Assembly (NCBI GenBank): GCA_903834145.1
Contig: CAILHY010000010.1
Coordinates: 62,001-126,000 of the forward strand
Reading direction: 5' to 3'
From: an uncultured Actinomycetes bacterium
GTDB taxonomy: Bacteria > Actinomycetota > Actinomycetes > Nanopelagicales > Nanopelagicaceae
Length of the DNA: 64,000 nt
Shown here one piece after another: positions 34,722-44,427 of this stretch; position 1 is the stretch's first letter; every line of letters begins with the position of its first letter. A program made the position numbers and the translations under genes. The notes under the pieces were generated by a model. It saw only the letters and a program-made list of their open reading frames with translations, was not told the DNA's origin and did no database searches.

Positions 34722-35675
34722 ATGAAGAGATTCATCTCGGGCGTTGTCATCAGCGCCTTAGCAGTAGTCGGAGGAGCCGTTGTTGGTGGAACACCTGCAT
34801 ATGCAGCAACCACTTCAACAGTTGTTCTCACCGGTGGCAGCGGAGTTTTCGGACTTGATCCAGCGATCATCGTTGCAACTGCAAGTAGCGCAGGAACCGT
34901 TGCATTCAAAGCAGCCGGTGCAGTCATCGTAGGTTGCGAAGCAGTTGCAACTACAACCGTGACTCCATTCGTTGCCAAGTGCTCATGGGTTGCAAAGGCA
35001 GCCGGCACCACCGTTCTTGGCGCCACATTTACGCCTACAGATGCAGCAAACTTCACAACTGTTGATGCAGGCGCACTTACGGTCAAGGTCGGTGTTCCAG
35101 TTCAAGGTGGAGTTGTCTCACCAATTCACCTTTATGTAGACACAGTTCTTGCCAGTGGATCAACAGGCGTTCTTGCACCACGTTTTGGCGTGAGCTGCGC
35201 AATCACTAGCCAATTCATCGTGGGTCAGACAATTGTTTGGCGCATTTATGGCAACAACGAAAACCTTGGTGGTGCAGTGATGGATACATCCAACACCGTT
35301 AAGGGTTACATCGAAGTTGCAGGCGTGAAAGATCCAATTCCTCTTGCGTACGGCAACCACTCTGGCGTCGCATTCTGGACAGGAATCTTGAAGACCGGTA
35401 CAACAGCAGGTCTCTACAACACCCTTGGTGTTATCAGCTACAAGGTCACAATGATCGCTAAGGATCAAGACACCATGAAGGTTCTTTCAACTCGTTTGGT
35501 TCGCAAGACCGTGAATGGTGTTGCAGTCAAAGTTGATGGCGCGTATCAGTACGAGCGTGTGAGCGTTCTTAAGACTGTTTCTGTATCTCCTGCCCTTAAG
35601 GGTGCAGTCGGAACATTCCAGTCCAACTTCACAGCTTCTTCGCTTGTAACTCTGTACGCAGTACCAACTGCATAA
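34722..35675 (+). CDS. Secreted protein, function unknown
   Basis: A 317-residue exported protein with a clear signal peptide (MKRF..., VVGGAVVGG, cleavage near AYA-A). The first 90 residues after cleavage form an Ig-like beta module rich in Ala/Thr/Val. The rest (from about 110) contains VWRIYGNNE, GVAFWTGILKTGTT and a C-terminal strand-rich end. Only one Shine-Dalgarno-led start (AAGGAG) is present. A perfect hairpin follows the gene. It lies 40 bp from the preceding secreted-protein gene. Confidence 0.8.
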   Translation: MKRFISGVVISALAVVGGAVVGGTPAYAATTSTVVLTGGSGVFGLDPAIIVATASSAGTVAFKAAGAVIVGCEAVATTTVTPFVAKCSWVAKAAGTTVLGATFTPTDAANFTTVDAGALTVKVGVPVQGGVVSPIHLYVDTVLASGSTGVLAPRFGVSCAITSQFIVGQTIVWRIYGNNENLGGAVMDTSNTVKGYIEVAGVKDPIPLAYGNHSGVAFWTGILKTGTTAGLYNTLGVISYKVTMIAKDQDTMKVLSTRLVRKTVNGVAVKVDGAYQYERVSVLKTVSVSPALKGAVGTFQSNFTASSLVTLYAVPTA

Positions 35676-35694
35676 CTAAATATCACTTATAGAG

Positions 35695-35728
35695 CCGAGC
35701 CAGGAAACTTCATTGATTCCTGGCTCGG
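35695..35728 (+). terminator. Stem-loop between the second and third secreted-protein genes
   Basis: CCGAGCCAGGAA pairs perfectly with TTCCTGGCTCGG around a 10-nt loop, 20 bp after the stop at 35675. There is only a poor T-run (TCTCAT), so it may attenuate transcription or protect the 3' end instead of terminating fully. Confidence 0.7.
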
Positions 35729-35791
35729 TCTCATAAAAGGCACCAAAAATAAAACTAAAAGAAGTACAAGGAATCGGAGAGCAAAATAATT

Positions 35792-37483
35792 ATGAAAATT
35801 TCGTTTAATTCACACAGTAAGAAATCCCTCGCGATTAGAATCGCAGCGGCATCAGTTTTCACTGTTGCGATGGTTACCCCGGCGGTCGGTGCAGATAGCC
35901 TTCCACCAGCCCCCATTAAACTGATTGCACCAACTGCAATTCCAAATGTTGCACCACTCCCATTTACGGGAGTGAGAGCCGCAAAGTTCACTACATCTAC
36001 TACGATGCCTAACTTGCTGGTAAATCCAAGCACGGGTTATGTCGGAAATGCAGTAACAATTTCCGGTGCTGGGCTACCTGCAAATGTCACTCTGGACCTT
36101 ACGTGGTCCACCTTGAGCCCAACATGGGTTGCTGATATTCAACCAAATACTGTCAACTACATGGGTTATTCATTCGCTGATAAGTACAGCGTCACTATGA
36201 CTACGGTTACTACTGATGCAACGGGCGCTTTCACGTTTAAGACAAAGGTTCCTGAAGATTTTGGTGGAATTCACGACATCTATGCAATCCAATCTGGAGT
36301 CGCGATTGCACACGGCGGATTCCAAATGGGTCGTGGCTTCTCAATGTCACCAAAGAGTGGTCCAATCGGAACACCAATCACCGTTACTTATACGGGTATG
36401 GGTGGAAGTCTGTACACCGCAGGAGCTGCCGCTTATTGGGATAACCACTTTGCCGGTGAAATGCAATCTATGTGGACTCGTGGAACTGCAAAGGTAATCC
36501 TTCGAGCATCAGGTGCCGTCGGTGATCACGTTCTTGAAGTAAAGAATGCCTTGCAAACCGCCTACCTCAACGTCATTCAATCTCCAATCCCATATACAAA
36601 TAGTGGAACTGGGATTTTTAAGGTAACCAAGGATGCTGGACTTCTCCCCGCGAAGATTATTTATCCAACAGCCATGGATGCCACTGTTACAGCACGCACG
36701 ATGCTCACAACGGTTGGACTAGATCCTGCCTCAAAGGCTGTAGCCACCCTTTCAACATCTAGTGGCACAATCCTTACCAAGACAACGCTGAATGTCACGG
36801 GCTTATCGACCACAGGAACTCACCAAATCGTGTGGGCAACAGTTGTTGGTAACCGCGTTAACTGCACCGGCGTTTGCTGGGCATATGACGCGCTTCCCGT
36901 TGCAACTGTCGATGTCACCGGAACTTCATTCACCAAAGAGCTCACAATTCCTGACAACTTGGGTGGATGGCACGTTCTGCAGGTGAAGAAGGGCGACCTT
37001 ATTGAGGCTCAGATTCCTTTCTACCTCAAGCAAAGTATTCTTCCATTCCTTGATAAGGCCGGAAAAGTAATCGGCATGGGAATTGCAAAGGCAGACCTTT
37101 CCACTGCGCCAGATGTCATCGCACGCGGTCAATCAGGTGCAGCCAGCAATACCTTTAAAGCCGGAGAAGAATTCACGATCAGCCTAAAGGGTGTGGGCTG
37201 GACTCAATTCGATAATACGCAAGCCGTTACATACGACAACAGTTTCGTAGGCTATGGATGCGGATTTAACTCCAATGGATATGTTGTGATTCACCTACGA
37301 GCAACTGGTGCTCCAGGAACTCACATCATCGATCTCCACCCAGTGATGTACACAAACCAGCCATCATTTTCTGACACGCCTTACGGCATGATGCCGGTGT
37401 TGACATCTGATCGCGATTTCCCAGCGTTGGCACTTGGATATCAAATTCCTTCCTACCAATTCTCCATCACTGTAACAAAGTAA
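35792..37483 (+). CDS. Large secreted protein with repeated Ig/IPT-like modules
   Basis: A 563-residue exported protein with a signal peptide ending near VGA-D. At least two modules open with a similar pattern (LLVNPSTGYVGNAVTISGAGLP at about 70; FSMSPKSGPIGTPITVTYTGMG at about 185). They continue with FGGIHDIYAI or GDHVLEVKNA, and a later part repeats the theme (DNLGGWHVLQVKKG, APGTHIIDLHPV). This suggests a cell-surface or envelope protein built of beta-sandwich domains. No membrane anchor or sorting motif was seen. The second cysteine-poor half includes NCTGVCWAY. Function unknown. Confidence 0.8.
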   Translation: MKISFNSHSKKSLAIRIAAASVFTVAMVTPAVGADSLPPAPIKLIAPTAIPNVAPLPFTGVRAAKFTTSTTMPNLLVNPSTGYVGNAVTISGAGLPANVTLDLTWSTLSPTWVADIQPNTVNYMGYSFADKYSVTMTTVTTDATGAFTFKTKVPEDFGGIHDIYAIQSGVAIAHGGFQMGRGFSMSPKSGPIGTPITVTYTGMGGSLYTAGAAAYWDNHFAGEMQSMWTRGTAKVILRASGAVGDHVLEVKNALQTAYLNVIQSPIPYTNSGTGIFKVTKDAGLLPAKIIYPTAMDATVTARTMLTTVGLDPASKAVATLSTSSGTILTKTTLNVTGLSTTGTHQIVWATVVGNRVNCTGVCWAYDALPVATVDVTGTSFTKELTIPDNLGGWHVLQVKKGDLIEAQIPFYLKQSILPFLDKAGKVIGMGIAKADLSTAPDVIARGQSGAASNTFKAGEEFTISLKGVGWTQFDNTQAVTYDNSFVGYGCGFNSNGYVVIHLRATGAPGTHIIDLHPVMYTNQPSFSDTPYGMMPVLTSDRDFPALALGYQIPSYQFSITVTK

Positions 37484-37506
37484 TAAATACGTAAAAAAGA
37501 AGTCGA

Positions 37507-37549
37507 GTTAAAGCCTCGCCTCTCGTTCTTCGAGGGGTGAGGCTTTAAC
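37507..37549. terminator. Bidirectional terminator overlapping the MMPL stop codon
   Basis: GTTAAAGCCTC (37507-37517) pairs with GAGGCTTTAAC (37539-37549), with a further inner helix CTCG/CGAG. It serves the secreted-protein gene on the plus strand. On the reverse strand it contains the last codons and stop of the MMPL gene. Confidence 0.85.
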
Positions 37550-39667
37550 TTTTACTACTCGTGCAATAGATGCAGGTAGCCACCAATTCCAACGGCCGAG
37601 TAAAACCATCGTGCTGGGCAACAAAAGTCCGCGGATAATCGTGGCATCAATCATGATTCCAAATGCAAGACCGATACCAATCTCTTGCAAGCCAGCAAAG
37701 TGACCGTTCACTAAGCCCCCAAGTGCGCCTACCAAAATGATTGCCGCGGCCGTTACAACGCCGCCTGTGTGCGCAAGACCTTCAACGATTGCTTCGTTAT
37801 TGGATGCGCCATGAAGTTTTGCTTCGCGCATTCTGGAAACGATAAAGACCTCGTAGTCCATAGATAGTCCAAAGAGCACAGGAAAGAGAAAGACAAGGAC
37901 CCACGCTTCTATTTGATCTAGGCGATAAGTTCCTAGAATTGCCGAACCTAATCCAAACTTAAAAACAAGTACGAGTGAGCCATAAGCCACCGCAATGGAA
38001 GTGAGGTCCATCAAAATTGCTTTAAGCGGCAGGAAGACTGAGCGAAAAGCTCGCAATAAGACGATATAGGCCATGACGAGCGCTAATAAAACAATCCAGG
38101 GGAATGACTTCAATAGATGGTCTACGAGATCCACACCTTGAGCTGGTGCGCCACCCAGGTGCAGTGTGGTGTTACCTGGGAATGTTGCATGAGGCAGATA
38201 CTCCTCACGGATTTGGCGAACAAGATTCTGTGAAAGGGCGGCTCCAAAATCATGATGACCAACAACAAACATTCTTATGTATTGACCAGTCGGATCCACA
38301 TATGTGGAAGTTTCATCCGTTGAGACGATAAATACTTCGTGGTTTTTACCTATTGCAGAAGCAAGTGCAAGGCGTGCTTTTCTGACCTCTGGCGTTCTTG
38401 CCAAGTTAGGAGCGCCAAGATCAATGACAATTTCGTTCGGCGTAATTATTCCGTGGCCCGCTCTATCGGTAACGATGCTGAGCGCCTGTGCTGATTCAAG
38501 GTTTTGCGGAATCGCGGTGAGCGAACTCGGCGTGACGTGTAACCAGATCACCGAGGAAGCTATGAGTGCAAGGGCAGCAAGGGCAGTGAGAAGCACTGTT
38601 ACAGGTTTGCGAATGACAAAGTGGGCAATCTTGGCCCACATGCCTGACATGAGATCTTTGCGTGCCATTAAACCTTGGAATTTATAGGGCGTGACGCCTC
38701 GCCGGCCCAGAATAGAAAGGAGTGCAGGTTGCAGCGTTAGGGCTGCAAGGACGGAAACGATGGGAACAACTAAGCCAGCGGCGCCCAATGAATGGACAAA
38801 CGGCACAGGAACAAGGAGCAAAGTGGCAATACCGATAGAGACACTCAGACCCGACAAAATCACTGTATGCCCAGCAGTATCCATGGTTTTGGCAATGGCA
38901 TCATCAACAGAAAGATTTTCATCATTCATGAGCTCACGTCGAAAACGATGAACAATAAGTAAGGAGTAATCGATAGCCAGTCCCAGGCCGATAAGTTCAA
39001 TGATGTTGGGAATATAGAGAACCATCAACATCTTGTGGGCCATCAAGAAAATAATTCCCAAGGCTAAGGAGATGGAAGCACCAGCAAATATCAACGGAAC
39101 AAACATGGCCAGGCAGGCGCCCAAAACAAGTAGCAACAGGAGTAACGCCAGAACAATTGCAAGGATCTGCCCCCATCGCAGATCTGAATCCAGGATAGGT
39201 GCAACATCATGTTCAATCGCTGGCGGCCCCGTCACAAAGGCGGTGGACATGCCTTCTCTATCAAGAGCGCTACGTAGGATTTCAGTGTATTTGGCTGCTT
39301 CGATCAGTGGAAAAGATGTTCCAATGCTCGTGAAGAGAACTCCTACCAAAGCTTTTTGTTGTGCGATATGTGACCCCGGGATTACACGTGATGCCGCGAC
39401 TACACGATCTTTATAACTTTGAACTTGGGCATCCGTTGATTTCTTAAACTTGAAAAGCACAGTGAAAGTACCTTCGGTATTTTCATTGAAATGCTGAGCA
39501 AGCAGAGCATCGGCTTTTTCAGAGGCACTGCCTGGAATCGTCACCGATGTCGTTAAATGGCTATTGAGATTGAGTCCGGCTGCCACGCCCAGTAATGAAA
39601 CGACGAGCCAAACGCCAACGACAGGGATTCGATTGCGAACCACCGCCCGCGTCCACCTCAGAAGCAT
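37508..39667 (-). CDS. MMPL family (RND-type) transporter
   Basis: A 719-residue membrane protein with two halves. Each half has one helix, a large extracytoplasmic domain and a bundle of five or six helices. Signature stretches are IGLGLAIDYSLLIVHRFRREL in the first half and FGLSMDYEVFIVSRMREAKL in the second. Actinobacterial members export lipids or other hydrophobic compounds; the substrate is unknown. TAGACT lies 6 nt upstream of the ATG. It is divergent in function from neighbours, and the next gene upstream on the same strand is separated by 38 bp. Confidence 0.93.
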   Translation of the reverse strand: MLLRWTRAVVRNRIPVVGVWLVVSLLGVAAGLNLNSHLTTSVTIPGSASEKADALLAQHFNENTEGTFTVLFKFKKSTDAQVQSYKDRVVAASRVIPGSHIAQQKALVGVLFTSIGTSFPLIEAAKYTEILRSALDREGMSTAFVTGPPAIEHDVAPILDSDLRWGQILAIVLALLLLLLVLGACLAMFVPLIFAGASISLALGIIFLMAHKMLMVLYIPNIIELIGLGLAIDYSLLIVHRFRRELMNDENLSVDDAIAKTMDTAGHTVILSGLSVSIGIATLLLVPVPFVHSLGAAGLVVPIVSVLAALTLQPALLSILGRRGVTPYKFQGLMARKDLMSGMWAKIAHFVIRKPVTVLLTALAALALIASSVIWLHVTPSSLTAIPQNLESAQALSIVTDRAGHGIITPNEIVIDLGAPNLARTPEVRKARLALASAIGKNHEVFIVSTDETSTYVDPTGQYIRMFVVGHHDFGAALSQNLVRQIREEYLPHATFPGNTTLHLGGAPAQGVDLVDHLLKSFPWIVLLALVMAYIVLLRAFRSVFLPLKAILMDLTSIAVAYGSLVLVFKFGLGSAILGTYRLDQIEAWVLVFLFPVLFGLSMDYEVFIVSRMREAKLHGASNNEAIVEGLAHTGGVVTAAAIILVGALGGLVNGHFAGLQEIGIGLAFGIMIDATIIRGLLLPSTMVLLGRWNWWLPASIARVVKVKASPLEEREARL

Positions 39668-39705
39668 TTTGTAAGTCTAACGAGGAGAGGCAGGCTGTTA
39701 CTAAA

Positions 39706-40593
39706 TTAGGCCGCTACAGAATCGAGAAAATCGCAGACGATGCGTTTGAAAAGTGCAGGCTCTTCAATGTGAGGCATATGGGATGACTCGGGGAAAAGGT
39801 GCCACACCGATCCTGGAATGCGTTTGTGAATTTCAGCGACCATGTGAGGAGTCGCCTCGTCGTATTGGCCAGAAACCAGCAAGGTAGGAACATTGATGGC
39901 GGAAAGTTGGTCGGTGATATTCCAGGTTTTGAGAGAGCCAATTGTGTGGAATTCACTTGGGCCATTCATCGTGTAATAAACGGTTGGATCTACTTTGAGA
40001 AGATCAAATGATGCAACCACGCTGGGTGGCATAGGAACGCGACAGACGTGGCGTGAGTAGAAGATCTGCATAGCCTCTTCATATGCCGGATCATCAGTGG
40101 TGCCTTCACTTTCATGCTTGAGTAAAACTGCTTGATTCTCTGGTGGCAATTGGGCGCGCAATTTATTAGCTTCACTCACCCAGACCTCCATGCTGGATGG
40201 GGAATCAGCGACAACTAGGGCGGCTAATCCAGATGGGCGGCCAATTGCATATTGCATGCCGAGCATTCCGCCCCAAGATTGACCAAGAATCGCATAGTTT
40301 TTCTCAATGCCGAGTTCTTTTGTCAGCAAATCCAGTTCTTCCATAAACAATTCTGGAGTCCAGAATTCTTTTGGCGCTTCTGGAATCAGCGTTGAATTAC
40401 CGCAACCCAGTTGATCATAAAGAATGCAAGCACGGCCACTGAGAAGGATGAGATCTGCAGCTGCCTCTAAATAATTGTGACCAACCCCTGGGCCACCATG
40501 AAGCAAGACAACTGGTGTTTTCCCATTCTTGAGATCGCCCAGCACGCGATACCACGTGTGTCCGTGCTGCCATGTCATTGAAGATTCATACAT
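39706..40593 (-). CDS. Proline iminopeptidase-family alpha/beta hydrolase
   Basis: A 295-residue cytosolic hydrolase with the oxyanion motif HGGPGVGHNY (residues 32-41) and nucleophile S106 in GQSWGGM. The catalytic acid region is SGQYDEATP and the C-terminal His is in SSHMPH. This is the S33 layout of prolyl iminopeptidases/tricorn factor F1, which release N-terminal residues from short peptides. It sits 30 bp downstream of an FmdA paralogue and beside a dipeptide-type ABC system. That supports peptide or amide scavenging, although amino-acid amidase activity is an alternative. Confidence 0.9.
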   Translation of the reverse strand: MYESSMTWQHGHTWYRVLGDLKNGKTPVVLLHGGPGVGHNYLEAAADLILLSGRACILYDQLGCGNSTLIPEAPKEFWTPELFMEELDLLTKELGIEKNYAILGQSWGGMLGMQYAIGRPSGLAALVVADSPSSMEVWVSEANKLRAQLPPENQAVLLKHESEGTTDDPAYEEAMQIFYSRHVCRVPMPPSVVASFDLLKVDPTVYYTMNGPSEFHTIGSLKTWNITDQLSAINVPTLLVSGQYDEATPHMVAEIHKRIPGSVWHLFPESSHMPHIEEPALFKRIVCDFLDSVAA

Positions 40594-40623
40594 AAGTGAC
40601 CCCCATCTTGATTGGTTGATTAG

Positions 40624-41556
40624 TTAAGCAATATTAAAAGGTGTGGGACATGCTGAAATCTTCGGCACTGTCATCTTTGCAATGACTGTGCCCGTGCTTG
40701 GGTGAACCGCTTGTGCCAAGCCGAGATTTCCTTGAACAGAGAGAAAAATGAAAGCATCCTCGATTGTGAATCCCCACTGGCTTACCAACAAGCCAGCGGC
40801 TTCTTCACAGGCAATCTGCAGTGCAGCAGGAATATCTTCAACGGCCACGCCATGAGTGATCCACGCGCTCGCAGTTTCTGTTACGGGATATTCGGTTGCC
40901 TTGGCTTTGAGAAGATTGACGCGAATCAGTACATCACCGGCGATTTCAATACCGGTGCCACAAATTTCGCCATCACCCATGGAAGCGTGCATATCGCCCA
41001 TTGATAAGAGTGCCCCTTCATGTTTGATCGGCAAATAGATTGTGGAACCAATGCCATTCATATTGTTATCAAGATTTCCGCCATGTTTTCCGGCGGGAAG
41101 GGTGGAGATTTCCCCAGATTCAGGGGCTACTCCTATTACACCAAGCATGGGCGATGCTGGAAAGGAAACCTTTTCATTCATTGTGACAACGCCATCTTCA
41201 ACATCAAAGAAACGGGCATATTGCTTTTCAATTAAATGGTGAAGTTGTCCATTATCGGGATACGTTCGGGCAACCCCCCGAGGTCCGGTTCTGATATCAA
41301 TAAGCTCTACTAATAAAGTGTCACCAGGTTCGGCGCCAGTAATAAATATTGGTCCTGTTGCAGGGTTTATTTCAGAATCAGGAATAGTTGAAAGAGCATT
41401 TTCTGAGTTAGTGATGGCACCTCTATAGCAATCCCAGGTTTGCACGTGGATGAGATCACCAGGTGAGACGACCAGAGCGGGCGGATGCGCAGCACTAAAA
41501 GAGAAATAATGGTGGTCGCGAGAGAGGTAATGGTCGGCCTCGGTAAAGATCTCCAT
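40624..41556 (-). CDS. Acetamidase/formamidase family protein (copy 1)
   Basis: A 310-residue amide hydrolase of the FmdA/AmdA family. Conserved segments include TWDC, PATGPIFITGAEPGD, HGGNLDNNMNGIG, GDMHASMGDGEICGTG and EDAFIFLSVQGNLGLAQ. These zinc-type amidases release ammonia from formamide, acetamide or related short amides. The start is set at the ATG at 41556 by comparison with the paralogue at 47339; an ATG 18 bp further upstream is possible. It is divergent from the ABC substrate-binding gene. Confidence 0.9.
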   Translation of the reverse strand: MEIFTEADHYLSRDHHYFSFSAAHPPALVVSPGDLIHVQTWDCYRGAITNSENALSTIPDSEINPATGPIFITGAEPGDTLLVELIDIRTGPRGVARTYPDNGQLHHLIEKQYARFFDVEDGVVTMNEKVSFPASPMLGVIGVAPESGEISTLPAGKHGGNLDNNMNGIGSTIYLPIKHEGALLSMGDMHASMGDGEICGTGIEIAGDVLIRVNLLKAKATEYPVTETASAWITHGVAVEDIPAALQIACEEAAGLLVSQWGFTIEDAFIFLSVQGNLGLAQAVHPSTGTVIAKMTVPKISACPTPFNIA

Positions 41557-41660
41557 GTTACGTTCTTGTATCATTTTAAATATCCCCACACTTCCTAGTG
41601 CTAAAACTTCGAGATGGTGAGAGCATAAGCCTTTACAGTGAATCCTAATGGAGGTGTTCG

Positions 41661-43373
41661 GTGCATCGTCACACAAAAGTTCTTAGTTCAGTAATGGGAG
41701 TTGCAGCTCTTCTAGTTTCCGCACTTGTCGGAACTTCATCTGCATCAGCAGCATCTGGCGCGCTTGCGCCATATGATGCAAAGCATGCTGGTGGAACAGT
41801 TACCTTAGTTGCGCAAGCCGCAGCAGGAACTCTTGATCCTAAAGTGAACTACACCGCCGAATACTGGCAGTTGTATCAAGCCACCTATGACGGCCTCTTG
41901 ACATTTAGTTACGGAACTGGCGCAACAACTTTTCAAGTTGTTCCCGATCTTGCAGAAGCGCTTCCTACTTCAAGCAACGGCGGAAAGACGTTGACATTTA
42001 AACTTCGCACAGGAATTAAATTCTCTGACGGAAAGCCAGTAACGGTTGCAGATGTCAAAGCATCTTTCGAACGAATCTTCAAGGTCTCCTCTCCAACTGC
42101 TGGTTCTTTCTACAACGGAATCGTCGGAGCAGATGTATGCCTCAAGACTCCGACTACTTGTAAATTGGATAAAGGTGTTGTTGTTAATGCGGCGACAAAC
42201 TCAGTAGTAATCAATCTTGTAGCGGCTGATGAGACAATTCTTTCTAAGCTTGCTGTTCCACACGCAGTGATTAACCCAGCCTCTGCTCCATCGAAGGATG
42301 CCGGAACAACAATCATTCCAACGACTGGTGCCTATATGTACAAGTCCTATGATCCAAATAAGTCCCTAGTTATGGTGCGTAATCCTTATTACAAGGAGTG
42401 GTCACATGCTGCTCAACCTCAGGGATATCCAGATCAAATCTTGTACAAGTTTGGAATAACTCCAACTGCTCAGGTAACTGCCGTGGAAAATAATCAAGCA
42501 AACTGGGCATATGACCCAATTCCGGCAGATCGTTTGAATGAAATCGGAACCAAGTACGCATCACAGGTCCACGTCAATCCTTTGACGGCAATGTGGTACC
42601 TACCAATGAACGTCAACATCGCTCCTTTTAATAATCTCAAAGCACGCCAAGCTGTTAATTATGCAATTGATCGCGCTGCAATGGTGAAGATCTTTGGTGG
42701 TACTCAATTAGCAGGCCCTGTCTGCTCATTCTTGCCTCCAAATTTCCCCGGCCACGTGGATTACTGCGGTTATACCAAGGGAGCAACTCCCGCAAAGCCA
42801 GCAACAGCATGGGCTGCGCCAGATCTAGCACTTGCCAAGAGTTTGGTAAAAGCATCCGGTACCGCTGGTCAGGCTGTTGGAATTGTTGTTTCTGATGATG
42901 ATGTCAATAAGCAGATGGGTGTGTACTTGCAATCTGTTTTGACATCGATCGGATACAAGGCAACGGTGAAGCCAATTTCTGGAAATATCCAATTTACCTA
43001 TATCCAGAATTCAAAGAATAAGGTTCAGATCTCAGTGACCCAGTGGTACCAGGATTATCCTGCTGCCTCTGACTTCTTAGATGTACTCCTTGGCTGCGCT
43101 TCCTTCACGCCAAACTCTGATTCCTCCATCAACATGTCCGGCTATTGCAACAAGGCACTGGATGCGAAGATGGCAACGGCTAAGACACTTGGCCTTACCG
43201 ATCCAGCTGCAGCTAACAAGATGTGGGGAGCAATCGACCAGCAAGTTATGGCAGATGCTCCTGTTGCAGTCGTCTTTACGCCAAAGCAACTTGACTTCAT
43301 TTCATCTGGATCGAAGAATTATTTATTCTCGCTTCAGTACAAAATGTTCGTTGATCAACTTCAAGTTAAGTAG
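41661..43373 (+). CDS. ABC transporter substrate-binding protein, family 5 (peptide/nickel type)
   Basis: A 570-residue exported solute-binding protein. The signal peptide is MHRHTKV..., hydrophobic VAALLVSALVG, cleavage near ASA-A. The family-5 signature GKTLTFKLRTGIKFSDGKPVTVADVKASFERI lies at about residues 105-140 and KARQAVNYAIDRAAMVKI at about 320. The GTG start is preceded by GGAGGT with a 6-nt gap. Family-5 proteins bind oligopeptides, dipeptides, nickel chelates or other compounds. The flanking amidase genes suggest an amide-bearing ligand, which is inference. Confidence 0.93.
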   Translation: MHRHTKVLSSVMGVAALLVSALVGTSSASAASGALAPYDAKHAGGTVTLVAQAAAGTLDPKVNYTAEYWQLYQATYDGLLTFSYGTGATTFQVVPDLAEALPTSSNGGKTLTFKLRTGIKFSDGKPVTVADVKASFERIFKVSSPTAGSFYNGIVGADVCLKTPTTCKLDKGVVVNAATNSVVINLVAADETILSKLAVPHAVINPASAPSKDAGTTIIPTTGAYMYKSYDPNKSLVMVRNPYYKEWSHAAQPQGYPDQILYKFGITPTAQVTAVENNQANWAYDPIPADRLNEIGTKYASQVHVNPLTAMWYLPMNVNIAPFNNLKARQAVNYAIDRAAMVKIFGGTQLAGPVCSFLPPNFPGHVDYCGYTKGATPAKPATAWAAPDLALAKSLVKASGTAGQAVGIVVSDDDVNKQMGVYLQSVLTSIGYKATVKPISGNIQFTYIQNSKNKVQISVTQWYQDYPAASDFLDVLLGCASFTPNSDSSINMSGYCNKALDAKMATAKTLGLTDPAAANKMWGAIDQQVMADAPVAVVFTPKQLDFISSGSKNYLFSLQYKMFVDQLQVK

Positions 43374-43413
43374 CCCACTGGAAACTAGGTTCAAAGAGTA
43401 GGTAAAAAAGTAA

Positions 43414-44427
43414 GTGGCACTAAAAGATAGTAGCGAGGCGATCTTCTCCGAATCACCGGGGAAGATCGCTTTGCGCATCCTTCGTAAAGATAAACGCGCA
43501 AAGATTTCGCTATCGATTCTTGGCGTCATTATTTTTATGTCATTTATGGCGCCTGTGTATTCGCACTACGTAGCCGACTCCAATCCTTTTGAATCGAGCT
43601 TAAACGCCACGATCAATGTTCATGGTGTAGAAAAGCCCGTCCTTGAACCTTCCACAACTGGCTTGGGCTTGGGCGTCACACCGATAGGCCCCACGTGGAA
43701 TCCACGTAGTTACTTCCTCGGAGCCGATGGCCAAGGCCGCGATGTGATGGCGCGGCTTCTCTATGGAGGCCGAAGCACGCTACTTATCGGAACAACGGCG
43801 GGGTTGCTCTGCATTCTTTTCTCATTACTTATTGGAATTGTGGCGGGTTATCGTCGAGGGTGGGTGGACGCAGTTCTTTCGCGGATTTTGGACATCATTT
43901 GGGCCTTCCCTGTTTACCTCTTGGCGATCAGTCTCTCCGTTGTACTTCTTACCTCTGGTTTAACTATTGGCTTTATCCACCTGGGTCCGGGCTCATTCGC
44001 CTTGCCAATCCTGATTATTGGAGTCGTCTATATTCCTTATGTTGCAAGGCCTATTCGGGCGCAGGTATTGGCATTGCGTGAGCGCGAATTCGTTCGTGCG
44101 GCGATCGGAACTGGCGCAAAAACTTCCACGATAATATTTCGCGAAATCTTGCCGAACGTGATGCCTAGCGTCGTGGTCTTCATTCCCATCATCGTTTCAT
44201 TATCCATGCTGACGGAATCTGCGCTTTCATTCCTTTCTATTGGAGTTCAACCTCCAGCGGCATCCTGGGGAACAATCATTAATGATGGATTGGCTTTGCT
44301 ATACACCCGCCCAATGGTGGGTCTGGCTCCGGGAATCATGATCGTGTTAACTGCAGCGGCTCTAAATCTTTATGGCGATGCAGTACGCGATGCGTTGGAT
44401 CCTAAGTCACGCGCGAGAGGCGATTAA
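43414..44427 (+). CDS. ABC transporter permease, DppC/OppC type
   Basis: A 337-residue membrane protein with an OppC-type N-terminal helix (ISLSILGVIIFMSFMAPVYSHY), about 90 residues outside including the conserved LGADGQGRDVMARLLYGGR, and a five-helix core. The EAA loop is REREFVRAAIGTGAKTSTIIFREILPNVM. It begins with a GTG 40 bp after the binding-protein gene and ends with a TAATG overlap onto the second permease. The C-type permease comes before the B-type, the reverse of the usual dpp/opp order. Confidence 0.93.
   Translation: MALKDSSEAIFSESPGKIALRILRKDKRAKISLSILGVIIFMSFMAPVYSHYVADSNPFESSLNATINVHGVEKPVLEPSTTGLGLGVTPIGPTWNPRSYFLGADGQGRDVMARLLYGGRSTLLIGTTAGLLCILFSLLIGIVAGYRRGWVDAVLSRILDIIWAFPVYLLAISLSVVLLTSGLTIGFIHLGPGSFALPILIIGVVYIPYVARPIRAQVLALREREFVRAAIGTGAKTSTIIFREILPNVMPSVVVFIPIIVSLSMLTESALSFLSIGVQPPAASWGTIINDGLALLYTRPMVGLAPGIMIVLTAAALNLYGDAVRDALDPKSRARGD

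Noticed and set aside
38682-38691. A third copy of TTATAGGGCG, as in the rnpB repeat
   Set aside because: Only ten bases match, it lies within the MMPL coding sequence, and flanking bases diverge. It is probably chance.
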